DNA from: an uncultured Chitinophagaceae bacterium
Lineage (GTDB): Bacteria; Bacteroidota; Bacteroidia; Chitinophagales; Chitinophagaceae
Assembly (NCBI GenBank): GCA_903883945.1
Contig: CAISCV010000035.1
Span: 1-41,146, forward strand
Direction of reading: 5' to 3'
DNA: 41,146 nucleotides
Shown piece by piece: positions 32,568-39,911 of this stretch (within the stretch, counting starts at the first letter, position 1; every line of letters begins with the position of its first letter). Made by a program: the position numbers and the translations under genes. The notes beneath the pieces were generated by a model. That model was not told where the DNA came from. It made no database searches and saw only the letters and a program-made list of their open reading frames with translations.

Positions 32568-33170
32568 ATGCAGTTAACACTTATTAGACACGGACAATCT
32601 ACTTATAATTTAGAGAATCGTTTTACGGGTGAAATCGATGTGCCTCTGACCCAATTGGGAAGAGAAGAAGCCTTGCTAGCGGGGAAAAAGATAGCAGACT
32701 ATCATTACGATATGGCTTATACTTCTTTATTGATAAGAGCAGAAGAGACGCTGCAAATTATTTTGAAAGAAATAAATCAAACCCAAATACCCATTATAAG
32801 AAACAAGGCTTTGAATGAACGGAACTATGGCGATTTACAAGGCCTGAACAAAGCACAAACTGCCATAAAGTTTGGAGATGCAAAGGTGCTTATATGGAGG
32901 AGGAGTTATGAGGTGCGCCCACCTGGCGGAGAGAGTCTGGAAGACACCTTTAACAGAACAGTTCCTTATTACAAATCTGAAATTGAACCCAAGTTATTAA
33001 CTGGAAAAAATATACTTGTTGTGGCTCATGGCAATAGTTTGAGGGCATTGATCATGTATCTGGAACATATTGGTAAAGACGATATATTGAAGCTAAATAT
33101 ACCAACGGGTATGCCAAGGAATTATAACATTGATTGGTTAAAAAAAGTTACAGACGTTTCTTATTTATGA
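32568..33170 (+). CDS. gpmA: 2,3-bisphosphoglycerate-dependent phosphoglycerate mutase
   Basis: Converts 3-phosphoglycerate to 2-phosphoglycerate. It has 200 residues, shorter than the 250 of E. coli GpmA. LTLIRHGQSTYNLENRFTG (phospho-His8, RHG), ALNERNYGDLQG (Glu84), RPPGGESLEDT and VVAHGNSLRA (His154) are intact. The missing residues fall in the variable insert after about residue 60 and the C-terminal tail. It is the third glycolytic gene in this stretch. Its stop overlaps the yihY stop by 6 bp. Confidence 0.93.
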   Translation: MQLTLIRHGQSTYNLENRFTGEIDVPLTQLGREEALLAGKKIADYHYDMAYTSLLIRAEETLQIILKEINQTQIPIIRNKALNERNYGDLQGLNKAQTAIKFGDAKVLIWRRSYEVRPPGGESLEDTFNRTVPYYKSEIEPKLLTGKNILVVAHGNSLRALIMYLEHIGKDDILKLNIPTGMPRNYNIDWLKKVTDVSYL

Positions 33171-34139
33171 ATAGCTTTTTTGAGCATCCTTATCGTTACT
33201 AGCAACCTTTTCATTTTCCTTGGACTGTATAGATTCTTTGTTTTCCAATTCTATTTCTTTTACCCAAACAGCATAGTCGTTGGGATAAATGTCTCTGCCT
33301 TTATTACGTGCATAAACCCTAGTGAACGTAGCACCTAAGTATAGAATGGCGGCAGAATAGTAAAGCCATAGCAATATGATGATGATGGAACTTGCTGCCC
33401 CATAAGTGTTGCTTAAATTACTCTTTCCTAAATAGAAGCCTATAGCAAACTTGCCGCCCATAAATAGGATAGCTGTTGCCACCGCACCCATAGTTATGTC
33501 TTGCCACTTAATCCGTGCATCTGGTAATACTTTAAAAATAACCCCAAACAATAGACTAGTGGCAATAAATGATATAAAAAGGTTGAGAATATAGGCAAAA
33601 TGTACCGTATCGGATAGCAGATATCCTGATAAACGCTCCCTTATAAAGTTTAGTAAAGAATTAATCAACAAAGAAACTAGCAACAGAAGTCCTAGGCTAA
33701 TCAACATGATAAAACTTAGGACCCGGTTCAATATCAGTTTCTTCCATCCTGTTTTTGGTTTTGCTTTCAAACGCCATATTTCATTAATAGAATCTTGTAT
33801 TTCTCCAAACAGCCCCGTTGCAGCAACTAACAAGGATAAAATGCCTACTGCCGTTGCCCATGATGCTTTGTTGGAATATGTAGCATTGCGTATAGCCTGC
33901 TCTATTTGTGCAGCAGCATCATTGCCTACAAAAGTCTCTATACGACTGTATATGCCCCCTTCTATTGCAGCTTTTCCATAAAATATATCGCAAAGGCTGA
34001 TGACAATAATCAGTATTGGGGCAATGGCAAAAATGGTATAGAAAGCCAAAGCCGCACTCATACGCAGTGCTTTGTTAGCCGCAAAATCGGCATACGTCTC
34101 CTTTAATATTGACCATATTGTTGTAAGGTGTTGTCCCAT
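33165..34139 (-). CDS. YihY/BrkB-family inner-membrane protein
   Basis: 324 residues with about six membrane segments. The family start is present (ALRMSAALAFYTIFAIAPIL), followed by ATGLFGEIQDSINEIWRLKA, ILLWLYYSAAILYLGATFTR and a charged cytoplasmic tail (LENKESIQSKENEKVASNDK). The function of YihY/BrkB proteins is not settled; it is no longer thought to be RNase BN. It converges on gpmA with a 6-bp overlap of the ends, and upstream genes on the same strand are envelope-related. Confidence 0.9.
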   Translation of the reverse strand: MGQHLTTIWSILKETYADFAANKALRMSAALAFYTIFAIAPILIIVISLCDIFYGKAAIEGGIYSRIETFVGNDAAAQIEQAIRNATYSNKASWATAVGILSLLVAATGLFGEIQDSINEIWRLKAKPKTGWKKLILNRVLSFIMLISLGLLLLVSLLINSLLNFIRERLSGYLLSDTVHFAYILNLFISFIATSLLFGVIFKVLPDARIKWQDITMGAVATAILFMGGKFAIGFYLGKSNLSNTYGAASSIIIILLWLYYSAAILYLGATFTRVYARNKGRDIYPNDYAVWVKEIELENKESIQSKENEKVASNDKDAQKSYS

Positions 34140-34217
34140 AATAAATTTTGGAAAAGGTGTAAGGTGAATACAAGAGCCGCAAAGGTTTTATACCCCTTTT
34201 ATATGCACCACTCCCCT

Positions 34218-35330
34218 TTATCTCGGTCCATGTTCTCTTCCTTCTCCCAAACGAGGTGTCTGTTTTTGTGCAGGAGAAGGTGTATGTTGTTGAGGCATCG
34301 AATGCTGTTGTTGTGGTACTGCACTACGTTGCTGAGGGGTAGGTTGTTGAGGGGTAGATTGTTGCATAGGACGTTGTTGAGGTACGCTATGTTGTTGCGG
34401 TGCAGCATGCTGTTGTGGAGGTTGCACTGATTTTGGTGCTTGTTGAAGCGGTTTTGAACGATTTGAACCATTGGGTTGGTTGGTGGGTGTAAATGGATGT
34501 ATGGCAGGATTAATATTAACATCATGCATTGGCTGTTGTTGCTTATGTATATCATTATTTGTGATGGGAGAATGGGTTGGTGATGCTATGCTCGGACGTG
34601 GGTTTGGTGAAACTGGAGTAATAGGGTGTACTTTCTGACCAAATTTACTCCCCCCAATAGTATTCATCGTTACCGTTGCTGGTCGGCCTTGGTTGGTAGT
34701 TGCATACTGTCCCTTGTCGTTTCTTGCAGTGTTATCATGGGAAGATTGTATATGGGTAGGCGTTGTGTGCGACTCGCTCATAGCCGCTTTCTCCCGTAAG
34801 TTTGGTCTAGACTGTATCCCATGCAAGCCTCCATTAAAGCTCGTGTGATTGGTTCTTTTATTTATCACCGTCCTATCTATGTAGGTATTGTGTATCACTG
34901 TTCTATTCACATTCATTACGGCTGTATTATATCTAAAATGACCTTCGTGCCATCTTCCACCGCCAAACCCCCTGCCATTATAGCCATATCCATAGTTTAC
35001 ACCACCATAGAAGCCAACATGTGGCCCCCAATACCCCCTATTCCAGGCATAAACACCCCCGATAAAACCCCAGTAACAGGGCGTCCATAAAAAGTAAGGT
35101 TGTGGTGGATCTACCCAAACACCCGGTACCCAATAGTAGCCATCATCTCCATAGGCCCAATAGCCGGGTGTCCATAGATAGCCATCTACCGGGCATTCGG
35201 GTTGGTCATATACTAGCAAGGGTGGTGGTGCAATAGTAGCTGTGATGGAAAGCTCAACCTGACAAAACGCATGGGCGCTGAAACCCAACATACTTACGGT
35301 TAGTAATAAGCTATATAGAAACTTTTTCAT
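34218..35330 (-). CDS. Exported YXWGXW-repeat protein with Gln/Pro-rich tail
   Basis: 370 residues, with a signal peptide of about 23 residues (MKKFLYSLLLTVSMLGFSAHAFC). Residues 40-100 contain aromatic repeats (GYLWTPGYWAYGDDGYYWVPG; FLWTPCYWGFIGGVYAW) of the YXWGXW type. A Gly/Tyr-rich segment follows (VGFYGGVNYGYGYNGRGFGG), then a Thr/Asn-rich linker, and the last 90 residues are dominated by Gln-Pro runs (APQQHSVPQQRPMQQSTPQQ). It probably coats or spans the periplasm and outer surface; the molecular role is unknown. The repetitive tail is prone to replication slippage. Confidence 0.88.
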   Translation of the reverse strand: MKKFLYSLLLTVSMLGFSAHAFCQVELSITATIAPPPLLVYDQPECPVDGYLWTPGYWAYGDDGYYWVPGVWVDPPQPYFLWTPCYWGFIGGVYAWNRGYWGPHVGFYGGVNYGYGYNGRGFGGGRWHEGHFRYNTAVMNVNRTVIHNTYIDRTVINKRTNHTSFNGGLHGIQSRPNLREKAAMSESHTTPTHIQSSHDNTARNDKGQYATTNQGRPATVTMNTIGGSKFGQKVHPITPVSPNPRPSIASPTHSPITNNDIHKQQQPMHDVNINPAIHPFTPTNQPNGSNRSKPLQQAPKSVQPPQQHAAPQQHSVPQQRPMQQSTPQQPTPQQRSAVPQQQHSMPQQHTPSPAQKQTPRLGEGREHGPR

Positions 35331-35439
35331 TATGCTGTTTTATATTTGATTGTAAAATGACAGGTACTAAATGCAATTTACTGTTTTAGCCCTTTGTTTT
35401 TTATGCGCATTAACAGATAGTTATCAATCCATCAACTTG

Positions 35440-36060
35440 TTAATTTCTTTTGATAAAACCCTCCCGAAGCATTTTTTTATACAACACATGGGCAATCTCT
35501 TCCATCATTTTGTTTACACCATTAGGATCGGTTGTTTTGGTGATACCTACCCAAATTATTTTGTCGGATAATATGGAGAAGACGCTTGTTTCGACAGTAA
35601 AAACCTTAGAAGTGGTATAGTACCCTTCATTAGAATAGTAGGCGAAGTTGCGGTAATAGTATCCACTAAAGTTGCGGTAATAAGGGGGGTACAACTCGAA
35701 GTTGCTTGGGTTGTATACCTTTTCTTTCTCTGCATCTATCAGTCGCATAGTTATTGCTCCATCAAAACCATCATTTCTTATTTTATTCCTGATAGCATCT
35801 TCATTTTTCTTGTTGAAATTTGAATCAAGATATTGATACGAGACCACCCCCTTATCACCCAAATAAGTGGCCATTTGATCTTCGGCTAAACGACTGCTAA
35901 TTTTGCTTTTAAACAGCGCCACGACCAATACTTTATTAAGTTTGGCTATGCTGATATGTTTACCAGGTTCTCGCCAACTATTTGTAATGACTGTAGACCT
36001 ATTGCATGAAAGCAATAAAACGAATCCTGCTATATAAGGCAGTAAAAGATTTCTTTTCAT
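35440..36060 (-). CDS. Predicted lipoprotein (DUF4136-like)
   Basis: 206 residues, with a lipobox: FVLLLSC with Cys19 after a hydrophobic leader. NKVLVVALFKSKISSRLAED and GFDGAITMRLIDAEKEK, then a Tyr-rich segment (YYRNFSGYYYRNFAYYSNEG) and DKIIWVGITKTTDPNGVNKM. This resembles, weakly, the DUF4136 fold seen in Bacteroidetes lipoproteins. It is 109 bp upstream of the YXWGXW gene on the same strand, with which it may be co-transcribed; an anchored envelope stress component is plausible. Confidence 0.75.
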   Translation of the reverse strand: MKRNLLLPYIAGFVLLLSCNRSTVITNSWREPGKHISIAKLNKVLVVALFKSKISSRLAEDQMATYLGDKGVVSYQYLDSNFNKKNEDAIRNKIRNDGFDGAITMRLIDAEKEKVYNPSNFELYPPYYRNFSGYYYRNFAYYSNEGYYTTSKVFTVETSVFSILSDKIIWVGITKTTDPNGVNKMMEEIAHVLYKKMLREGFIKRN

Positions 36061-36100
36061 AACGTATTTTTTATTTAAATGTGGTAATACAACTTGGTTT

Positions 36101-36256
36101 CTATATCATTTTATTGCCCTGTATTATTCGAAGTAAAAGGGCTATTACGGCAATAATTAAAAGGAGGTGAATTAAAGCTCCTAAACCATAGGCAAAATAG
36201 CCAATTGCCCATAAAACCACTAGCACTACGGCTATTGTATAAAGTAAGTTTCCCAT
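36101..36256 (-). CDS. Small lmo0937-type membrane protein (51 aa)
   Basis: Found by direct translation of the minus strand: ATG at 36256, TAG at 36101. The 51 residues start MGNLLYTIAVVLVVLWAIGY and end LLLRIIQGNKMI, with two hydrophobic spans separated by YGLGALIH. This is the lmo0937 (DUF5670) pattern as I recall it, usually MGNLLY(T/I)IAVILVILWAIGF and a terminal LLRII.G. Such proteins are widespread in Bacteroidetes and often sit near stress genes; the function is unknown. Confidence 0.85.
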   Translation of the reverse strand: MGNLLYTIAVVLVVLWAIGYFAYGLGALIHLLLIIAVIALLLRIIQGNKMI

Positions 36257-36306
36257 TATTTTTTGTTTTATTTAGTTGAAATGAAATATTAGTAAGTAAG
36301 CATCTG

Positions 36307-36837
36307 CTAGAAATTGTTGGTTGTCATTACCATCATTCTTCCCGGATATTGAACTGATGCATCCTCTTCCGCTGTTATAAATACCTTTAAGGGCTTAAAA
36401 GCAGATACTGTTTCGAAAGAACCTTTCAAAGTGCTTGAAAAAATGCTTGTTCCCGTTTTTACCTGCCCAACATTCATACTAACATTATTGGCAGACTCTA
36501 TCCATACAACATAAACTTGCTTTGGAGGGGTAAGTCTATTTGGCTCCGCTAGATTTTCTAGATATACTTGAATTGTATAATTCTTATTTTTGTCTCTTTT
36601 TGTTTTAACATAACCCCTTGCAGCAGGAACTATTGGGGATATTTGGAACATAGCTTTTCTTGAACAAGAAGATAAGACCATAATTGCAATGATTGCCGAA
36701 GCACTTAAGATGATTGTTTTAGCTAACCAAGATGGTTGTAGGGAGGTAGTAGCATTGGGTTTTGTTTTTGTTGAATTTAAGTTTGGTAGTACCCCATTTT
36801 CTGGTTCTTTTTTAATAAATCGTTTAATAATTGTCAT
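36307..36837 (-). CDS. Membrane-anchored or lipoprotein hypothetical
   Basis: 176 residues. A basic cytoplasmic N-terminus of about 40 residues precedes one membrane span (TIILSASAIIAIMVLSSC), which ends in a lipobox-like LSSC at about Cys58. The periplasmic part has YVKTKRDKNKNYTIQVYLEN, QVYVVWIESANNVSMNVGQV and PLKVFITAEEDASVQYPGRM, a beta-rich pattern like anti-sigma or heat-shock-associated lipoproteins. If the real start is later (e.g. near the span) it would be a classic lipoprotein. It leads the minus-strand envelope cluster. Confidence 0.65.
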   Translation of the reverse strand: MTIIKRFIKKEPENGVLPNLNSTKTKPNATTSLQPSWLAKTIILSASAIIAIMVLSSCSRKAMFQISPIVPAARGYVKTKRDKNKNYTIQVYLENLAEPNRLTPPKQVYVVWIESANNVSMNVGQVKTGTSIFSSTLKGSFETVSAFKPLKVFITAEEDASVQYPGRMMVMTTNNF

Positions 36838-37211
36838 TGTAATTAATTTTATTTTATAACTGATTTGTTATTGTGTAAAGGTGAGTGGGCAGGCTAGTTT
36901 GAGCATTATACAGTTGTTATGAAATGTTGTATAATTCATTGATTGTTGGTTTTTCATCTGTTCATAGAGGCTAGAGCTAATGGAAGGTTGTTTATTTAGT
37001 ACGTTTATATTGAAGAATTGGAAAGCAGGGTTAAGAGAAGCTTTTGTTTCCATTTCTGTTGGAAACATTTATTCCTCAGAAGGGTGAATGGCCTTATTTG
37101 CAAAATGATTCAATCTATTTTAAGGTAGCCTCTGCCATTATCAAAGAAAAATACGGGGATATCTCTCCCAAAACACGCCAATTGTATGAGGAAACTTGCC
37201 GATTCTGCCAC

Positions 37212-37458
37212 AAATCACGCAGGTTGCGGCATTAATTTGGCCATCTACGTTATAAATCACGCTGGTTTTATTACGTAGATGACCATCTTCATGGCGTAGA
37301 TGCGCCTCCATGTAACTAAGTCAGCCTTTTACATAACGTGGAAGCGCATCTTTATGGTGTGGAGGCCTGTCCACGTGACGAAAAAGGCAACACACGAGAC
37401 ATAGACAGCCCTCCACGTCATAAATCACGCGTGATTTGTGATAAAACCCGCGTGATTT
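37212..37458. repeat. Cluster of AAATCACGC palindromes
   Basis: AAATCACGC at 37212-37220, 37254-37262 and 37422-37430; its complement GCGTGATTT at 37450-37458. The 37422-37437 copy is a perfect 16-bp palindrome, AAATCACGCGTGATTT. A longer hairpin spans 37239-37284: CATCTACGT (37242-37250) pairs with ACGTAGATG (37273-37281), with inner ATAAA/TTTAT. Neighbouring CACGTG, CATGG and GTAGATG motifs recur to 37380. It resembles a group of binding sites or decayed dispersed repeats. Confidence 0.7.
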
Positions 37459-37759
37459 GTCTCTCGGCTTGCCTTAAGTATGTCGCAATCTGTGTAATTT
37501 GTCTTGCAATCAGGCATGTTAATCACAGAAAAAGCTACTTTTCTGATTGCAACCAGTATATAACCAGGTATCTGCGATTCGTTTTTTAGTAAATCAACCC
37601 CTAAAATACCCCTCTTTCTGCCTTTTTACTACGTATTACTTGTCACTTGTTTTATACTGTTAAACTTTTTTGTCATATTTATTATTGATAATCAGTTATT
37701 TATGAAGACACGATAAAAAATAATTTGTTAGCTTGTACAAATAATCAAAATGTTACCCA

Positions 37760-37767
37760 TACATTTG
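37760..37767 (+). promoter_or_regulatory. Bacteroidetes -7 promoter element for the rplM operon
   Basis: TACATTTG, followed by C, matches TAnnTTTG. It would start transcription near 37774, placing the leader hairpin (37787-37804) inside a 48-nt leader. A TTG at 37733-37735 is 24 bp away, longer than the normal 19-20. Confidence 0.5.
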
Positions 37768-37786
37768 CAGCCCAATTAAAAAAAGT

Positions 37787-37804
37787 CTGGTGGGATAGCA
37801 CCAG
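37787..37804 (+). promoter_or_regulatory. Leader hairpin upstream of rplM, candidate L13 autoregulatory leader
   Basis: CTGGTG (37787-37792) and CACCAG (37799-37804) form a perfect 6-bp GC-rich stem around the loop GGATAG, 18 nt before the rplM ATG. Ribosomal-protein leaders often carry such hairpins that the protein itself binds. A Bacteroidia-specific L13 leader has been described in the literature as I recall; whether this hairpin is that RNA cannot be judged by eye. Confidence 0.5.
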
Positions 37805-37821
37805 CAACTAAAAATTTTACA

Positions 37822-38265
37822 ATGAGTCATTTACATTTCACAACAAAGCACGCCAACGCGGCTACCGTTACCCACAACTGGTGGATAGTAGACGGTACTA
37901 ATCAAACCGTAGGACGTATGAGCGCAAGAATTGCGGCCGTCCTTCGAGGAAAAAACAAAACTTATTACACCCCTCACGTTGATTGTGGAGATAATGTAAT
38001 AATCATTAATGCAGACAAGGTTGTTTTCACTGGTAACAAGTTGGAAGACAAAATGTACATCAACTTCTCAGGCTACCCAGGTGGTAAGAAAGAAGAAGCT
38101 GCTGGCGATTTGTTGAAACGCAGACCAGAAGCTTTGTTAGAAAGAACTATCAAAGGAATGCTACCCAAAAATAAGTTGGGACGTAAGATGATTGGTAAAT
38201 TATTTGTGTATGCTGGCGATAAACACCCACATACTGCACAACAAGCTAAGGAGTTAAAATTCTAA
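37822..38265 (+). CDS. rplM: 50S ribosomal protein L13
   Basis: 147 residues. WWIVDGTNQTVGRMSARIAA, DNVIIINADKVVFTGNKLED, FSGYPGGKKEEAAGDLL and KGMLPKNKLGRKMIGKLFVY are diagnostic of uL13. It binds 23S rRNA early in large-subunit assembly. It is followed by rpsI after 48 bp, the standard pair. The leader carries a compact hairpin and a good -7 element. Confidence 0.98.
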   Translation: MSHLHFTTKHANAATVTHNWWIVDGTNQTVGRMSARIAAVLRGKNKTYYTPHVDCGDNVIIINADKVVFTGNKLEDKMYINFSGYPGGKKEEAAGDLLKRRPEALLERTIKGMLPKNKLGRKMIGKLFVYAGDKHPHTAQQAKELKF

Positions 38266-38312
38266 ATTACAAATACCTGATGGCTATGGCTATCAGTAAA
38301 AAGCAATAATAA

Positions 38313-38702
38313 ATGGAAAAGCAAAAAAATGCACTTGGTCGTCGTAAGGAAGCCGTTACCCGTGTTTTCATTAGCAGGGGCGAAGGAAAGATTACCGTAA
38401 ACGATAAGGATTACAAAGCATATTTCCCGTTGGTTTATCTTCAAAACCAAGTGGAACAACCAATTAAAACTGCTGACGTAGCAGGAAAGTTCGACATTGT
38501 AATCAATGCACAAGGTGGTGGATTGAAAGGACAAGCAGAAGCAGCAAAATTGGGTATTGCCCGTGCATTGCTAGAAGTGAATCCAGAATTCAGACCTATA
38601 TTGAAAGCAGCTGGTCAGTTAACCCGTGACCCACGTGGTGTTGAACGTAAGAAATTTGGTCATAAGAAAGCACGTAGAAGCTACCAGTTCAGCAAACGTT
38701 AG
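38313..38702 (+). CDS. rpsI: 30S ribosomal protein S9
   Basis: 129 residues. ALGRRKEAVTRVFISRGEGK, INAQGGGLKGQAEAAKLGIA, GQLTRDPRGVERKKFGHKKA and the terminal RSYQFSKR are diagnostic of uS9; the C-terminal tail reaches the P-site tRNA. Co-transcribed with rplM. Confidence 0.98.
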   Translation: MEKQKNALGRRKEAVTRVFISRGEGKITVNDKDYKAYFPLVYLQNQVEQPIKTADVAGKFDIVINAQGGGLKGQAEAAKLGIARALLEVNPEFRPILKAAGQLTRDPRGVERKKFGHKKARRSYQFSKR

Positions 38703-38775
38703 TATTACTCCCTACCTCATTCAATGGGGTTTTGGAAATGTTATTATATTTTTTCAAACAAATATGCTTTGATAG

Positions 38776-38791
38776 TCCTTACAAGAAAGGA
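38776..38791 (+). promoter_or_regulatory. Small hairpin in the rpsB leader
   Basis: TCCTT (38776-38780) pairs with AAGGA (38787-38791) around a 6-nt loop, 25 nt before the rpsB start at 38817. It could be part of an S2 autoregulatory leader. A 5-bp stem is weak evidence. Confidence 0.25.
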
Positions 38792-38816
38792 TTGAGAAGT
38801 TTTAAACTTTATTAAA

Positions 38817-39734
38817 ATGGAAGCAAACACTTCATTACAACAACAACTACTAGAGGCCGGCGTACACTTTGGCCACTTGAAGAAGAAGTGGAACCCTAAA
38901 ATGTTACCTTACATTTTCGCTGAAAAGAAAGGTATACATATCATTGATTTGAACAAGACTGTAGACCATCTGCAAGATGCTGCTGCTGCAATGAAACAAA
39001 TTGCAAAAAGTGGTAAGAAGATTATGTTTGTTGCAACTAAGAAACAAGCTAAAGAAATCGTTTCTGAGTGTGCAAAGCGTGTAAACATGCCTTATGCTAC
39101 TGAAAGATGGTTGGGTGGTATGCTTACAAACTTCAACACGGTTCGTAAGAGTGTGAAGAAAATGCAAAGCATTGAGAAGCTATTGAATGATAGCACCGCT
39201 GACAGCTTGACTAAGAAAGAAAAGCTGACTTTGGCTCGCGATAAAGATAAAATGGAGAAAGTATTAGGTGGTATTGCCCAAATGGGTCGTTTGCCAAATG
39301 CTTTGTTCTTGGTAGATATCAGTGTAGAACATATTGCTTTGGCTGAAGCTAAGCGTTTGGGTATCACTACTTTCGGAATTGTAGATACTAACTCAGATCC
39401 TAATAAAGTAGATTTTGCAATCCCTGCAAATGATGATGCTACTAAGTCTATTGCTATCCTTACCAATTATATTACTGCTGCAATAGCAGAAGGGTTGGCT
39501 GAGCGTCAGGCAAATAAAGATGATGAAGATGTTACATCTGAAGATGGACACAATGAAAACGAAGCAAAAGCTCGCAGATTGGAGCAAGAAGCGCAAGCAG
39601 AAGGTGGTCGTGGTCGTAGAGGTGCTGGTCGTGGTACACCTGCCGATGCAAATGCACCTGCTGGTGGTGGCGTAAAGCGTCGTGCCCCAATTAATACCAA
39701 CAATCGTCGTCCAGGCGGTCCAGGTGGAAGATAA
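38817..39734 (+). CDS. rpsB: 30S ribosomal protein S2 with long basic C-terminal tail
   Basis: 305 residues. LLEAGVHFGHLKKKWNPKML, MFVATKKQAKEIV, MPYATERWLGGMLTNF, RLPNALFLVDISVEHIA and FGIVDTNSDPNKVDFAIPAN are diagnostic of uS2. The conserved fold ends at about residue 230 (E. coli S2 has 241); the remaining 75 residues form an acidic stretch (NKDDEDVTSEDGHNENEAKA) and then an Arg/Gly-rich tail (GGRGRRGAGRGTPADANAPA; GGPGGR). The tail is presumably disordered and may contact rRNA or the anti-Shine-Dalgarno region. rpsB is separated from tsf by 177 bp including a 10-bp hairpin. Confidence 0.97.
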   Translation: MEANTSLQQQLLEAGVHFGHLKKKWNPKMLPYIFAEKKGIHIIDLNKTVDHLQDAAAAMKQIAKSGKKIMFVATKKQAKEIVSECAKRVNMPYATERWLGGMLTNFNTVRKSVKKMQSIEKLLNDSTADSLTKKEKLTLARDKDKMEKVLGGIAQMGRLPNALFLVDISVEHIALAEAKRLGITTFGIVDTNSDPNKVDFAIPANDDATKSIAILTNYITAAIAEGLAERQANKDDEDVTSEDGHNENEAKARRLEQEAQAEGGRGRRGAGRGTPADANAPAGGGVKRRAPINTNNRRPGGPGGR

Positions 39735-39832
39735 TATAAGTTAAAGGATACAGGTTACTAGATATCGGTAATACCTGAAACCAATAACTTGAAACTTGCA
39801 ACCGTTATGGTAACATTAAAATAACATTGATA

Positions 39833-39865
39833 AAATGGCTGCATTGATAAACTTTGCAGCCATTT
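39833..39865 (+). terminator. Hairpin between rpsB and tsf (attenuator-like)
   Basis: AAATGGCTGC (39833-39842) pairs perfectly with GCAGCCATTT (39856-39865) around a 13-nt loop. No T-run follows, so full termination is doubtful; it more likely lowers tsf relative to rpsB or marks a processing site. A separate tsf promoter may exist but I did not find one. Confidence 0.5.
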
Positions 39866-39911
39866 CTAAATTAAACAATAACGCCTTAAGAGGCAGATAA
39901 AAAGAAAGATT

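Larger units (their letters stand above)
36838..37821. other. Roughly 980-bp gene-poor region with palindromes
   Basis: No gene could be supported. Short open frames (36868-37068 minus, 37044-37235 plus, 37338-37589 plus) lack recognisable motifs; the plus frame at 37044 has a mildly coding-like stretch (YFKVASAIIKEKYGDISPKT) but ends in palindromic DNA. The segment 37200-37460 holds palindromes (listed separately); 37600-37800 contains the rplM promoter and leader. Confidence 0.5.

Noticed and set aside
34128-34430. Plus-strand open frame rich in Leu/Arg/Cys opposite the YXWGXW gene
   Set aside because: A shadow of the Gln/Pro-rich tail on the opposite strand.
36868-37068. Minus-strand 66-codon open frame
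   Set aside because: No recognisable motif; located in an AT-rich spacer.
37044-37589. Plus-strand open frames 37044-37235 and 37338-37589
   Set aside because: They run through the palindrome cluster and show no family pattern; the second is rich in Cys/His/Arg codons produced by the palindromes.
38711-38731. Weak terminator after rpsI
   Set aside because: The stem is 5 bp (CCTCA/TGGGG with a wobble) with a short T-run; too weak to call.
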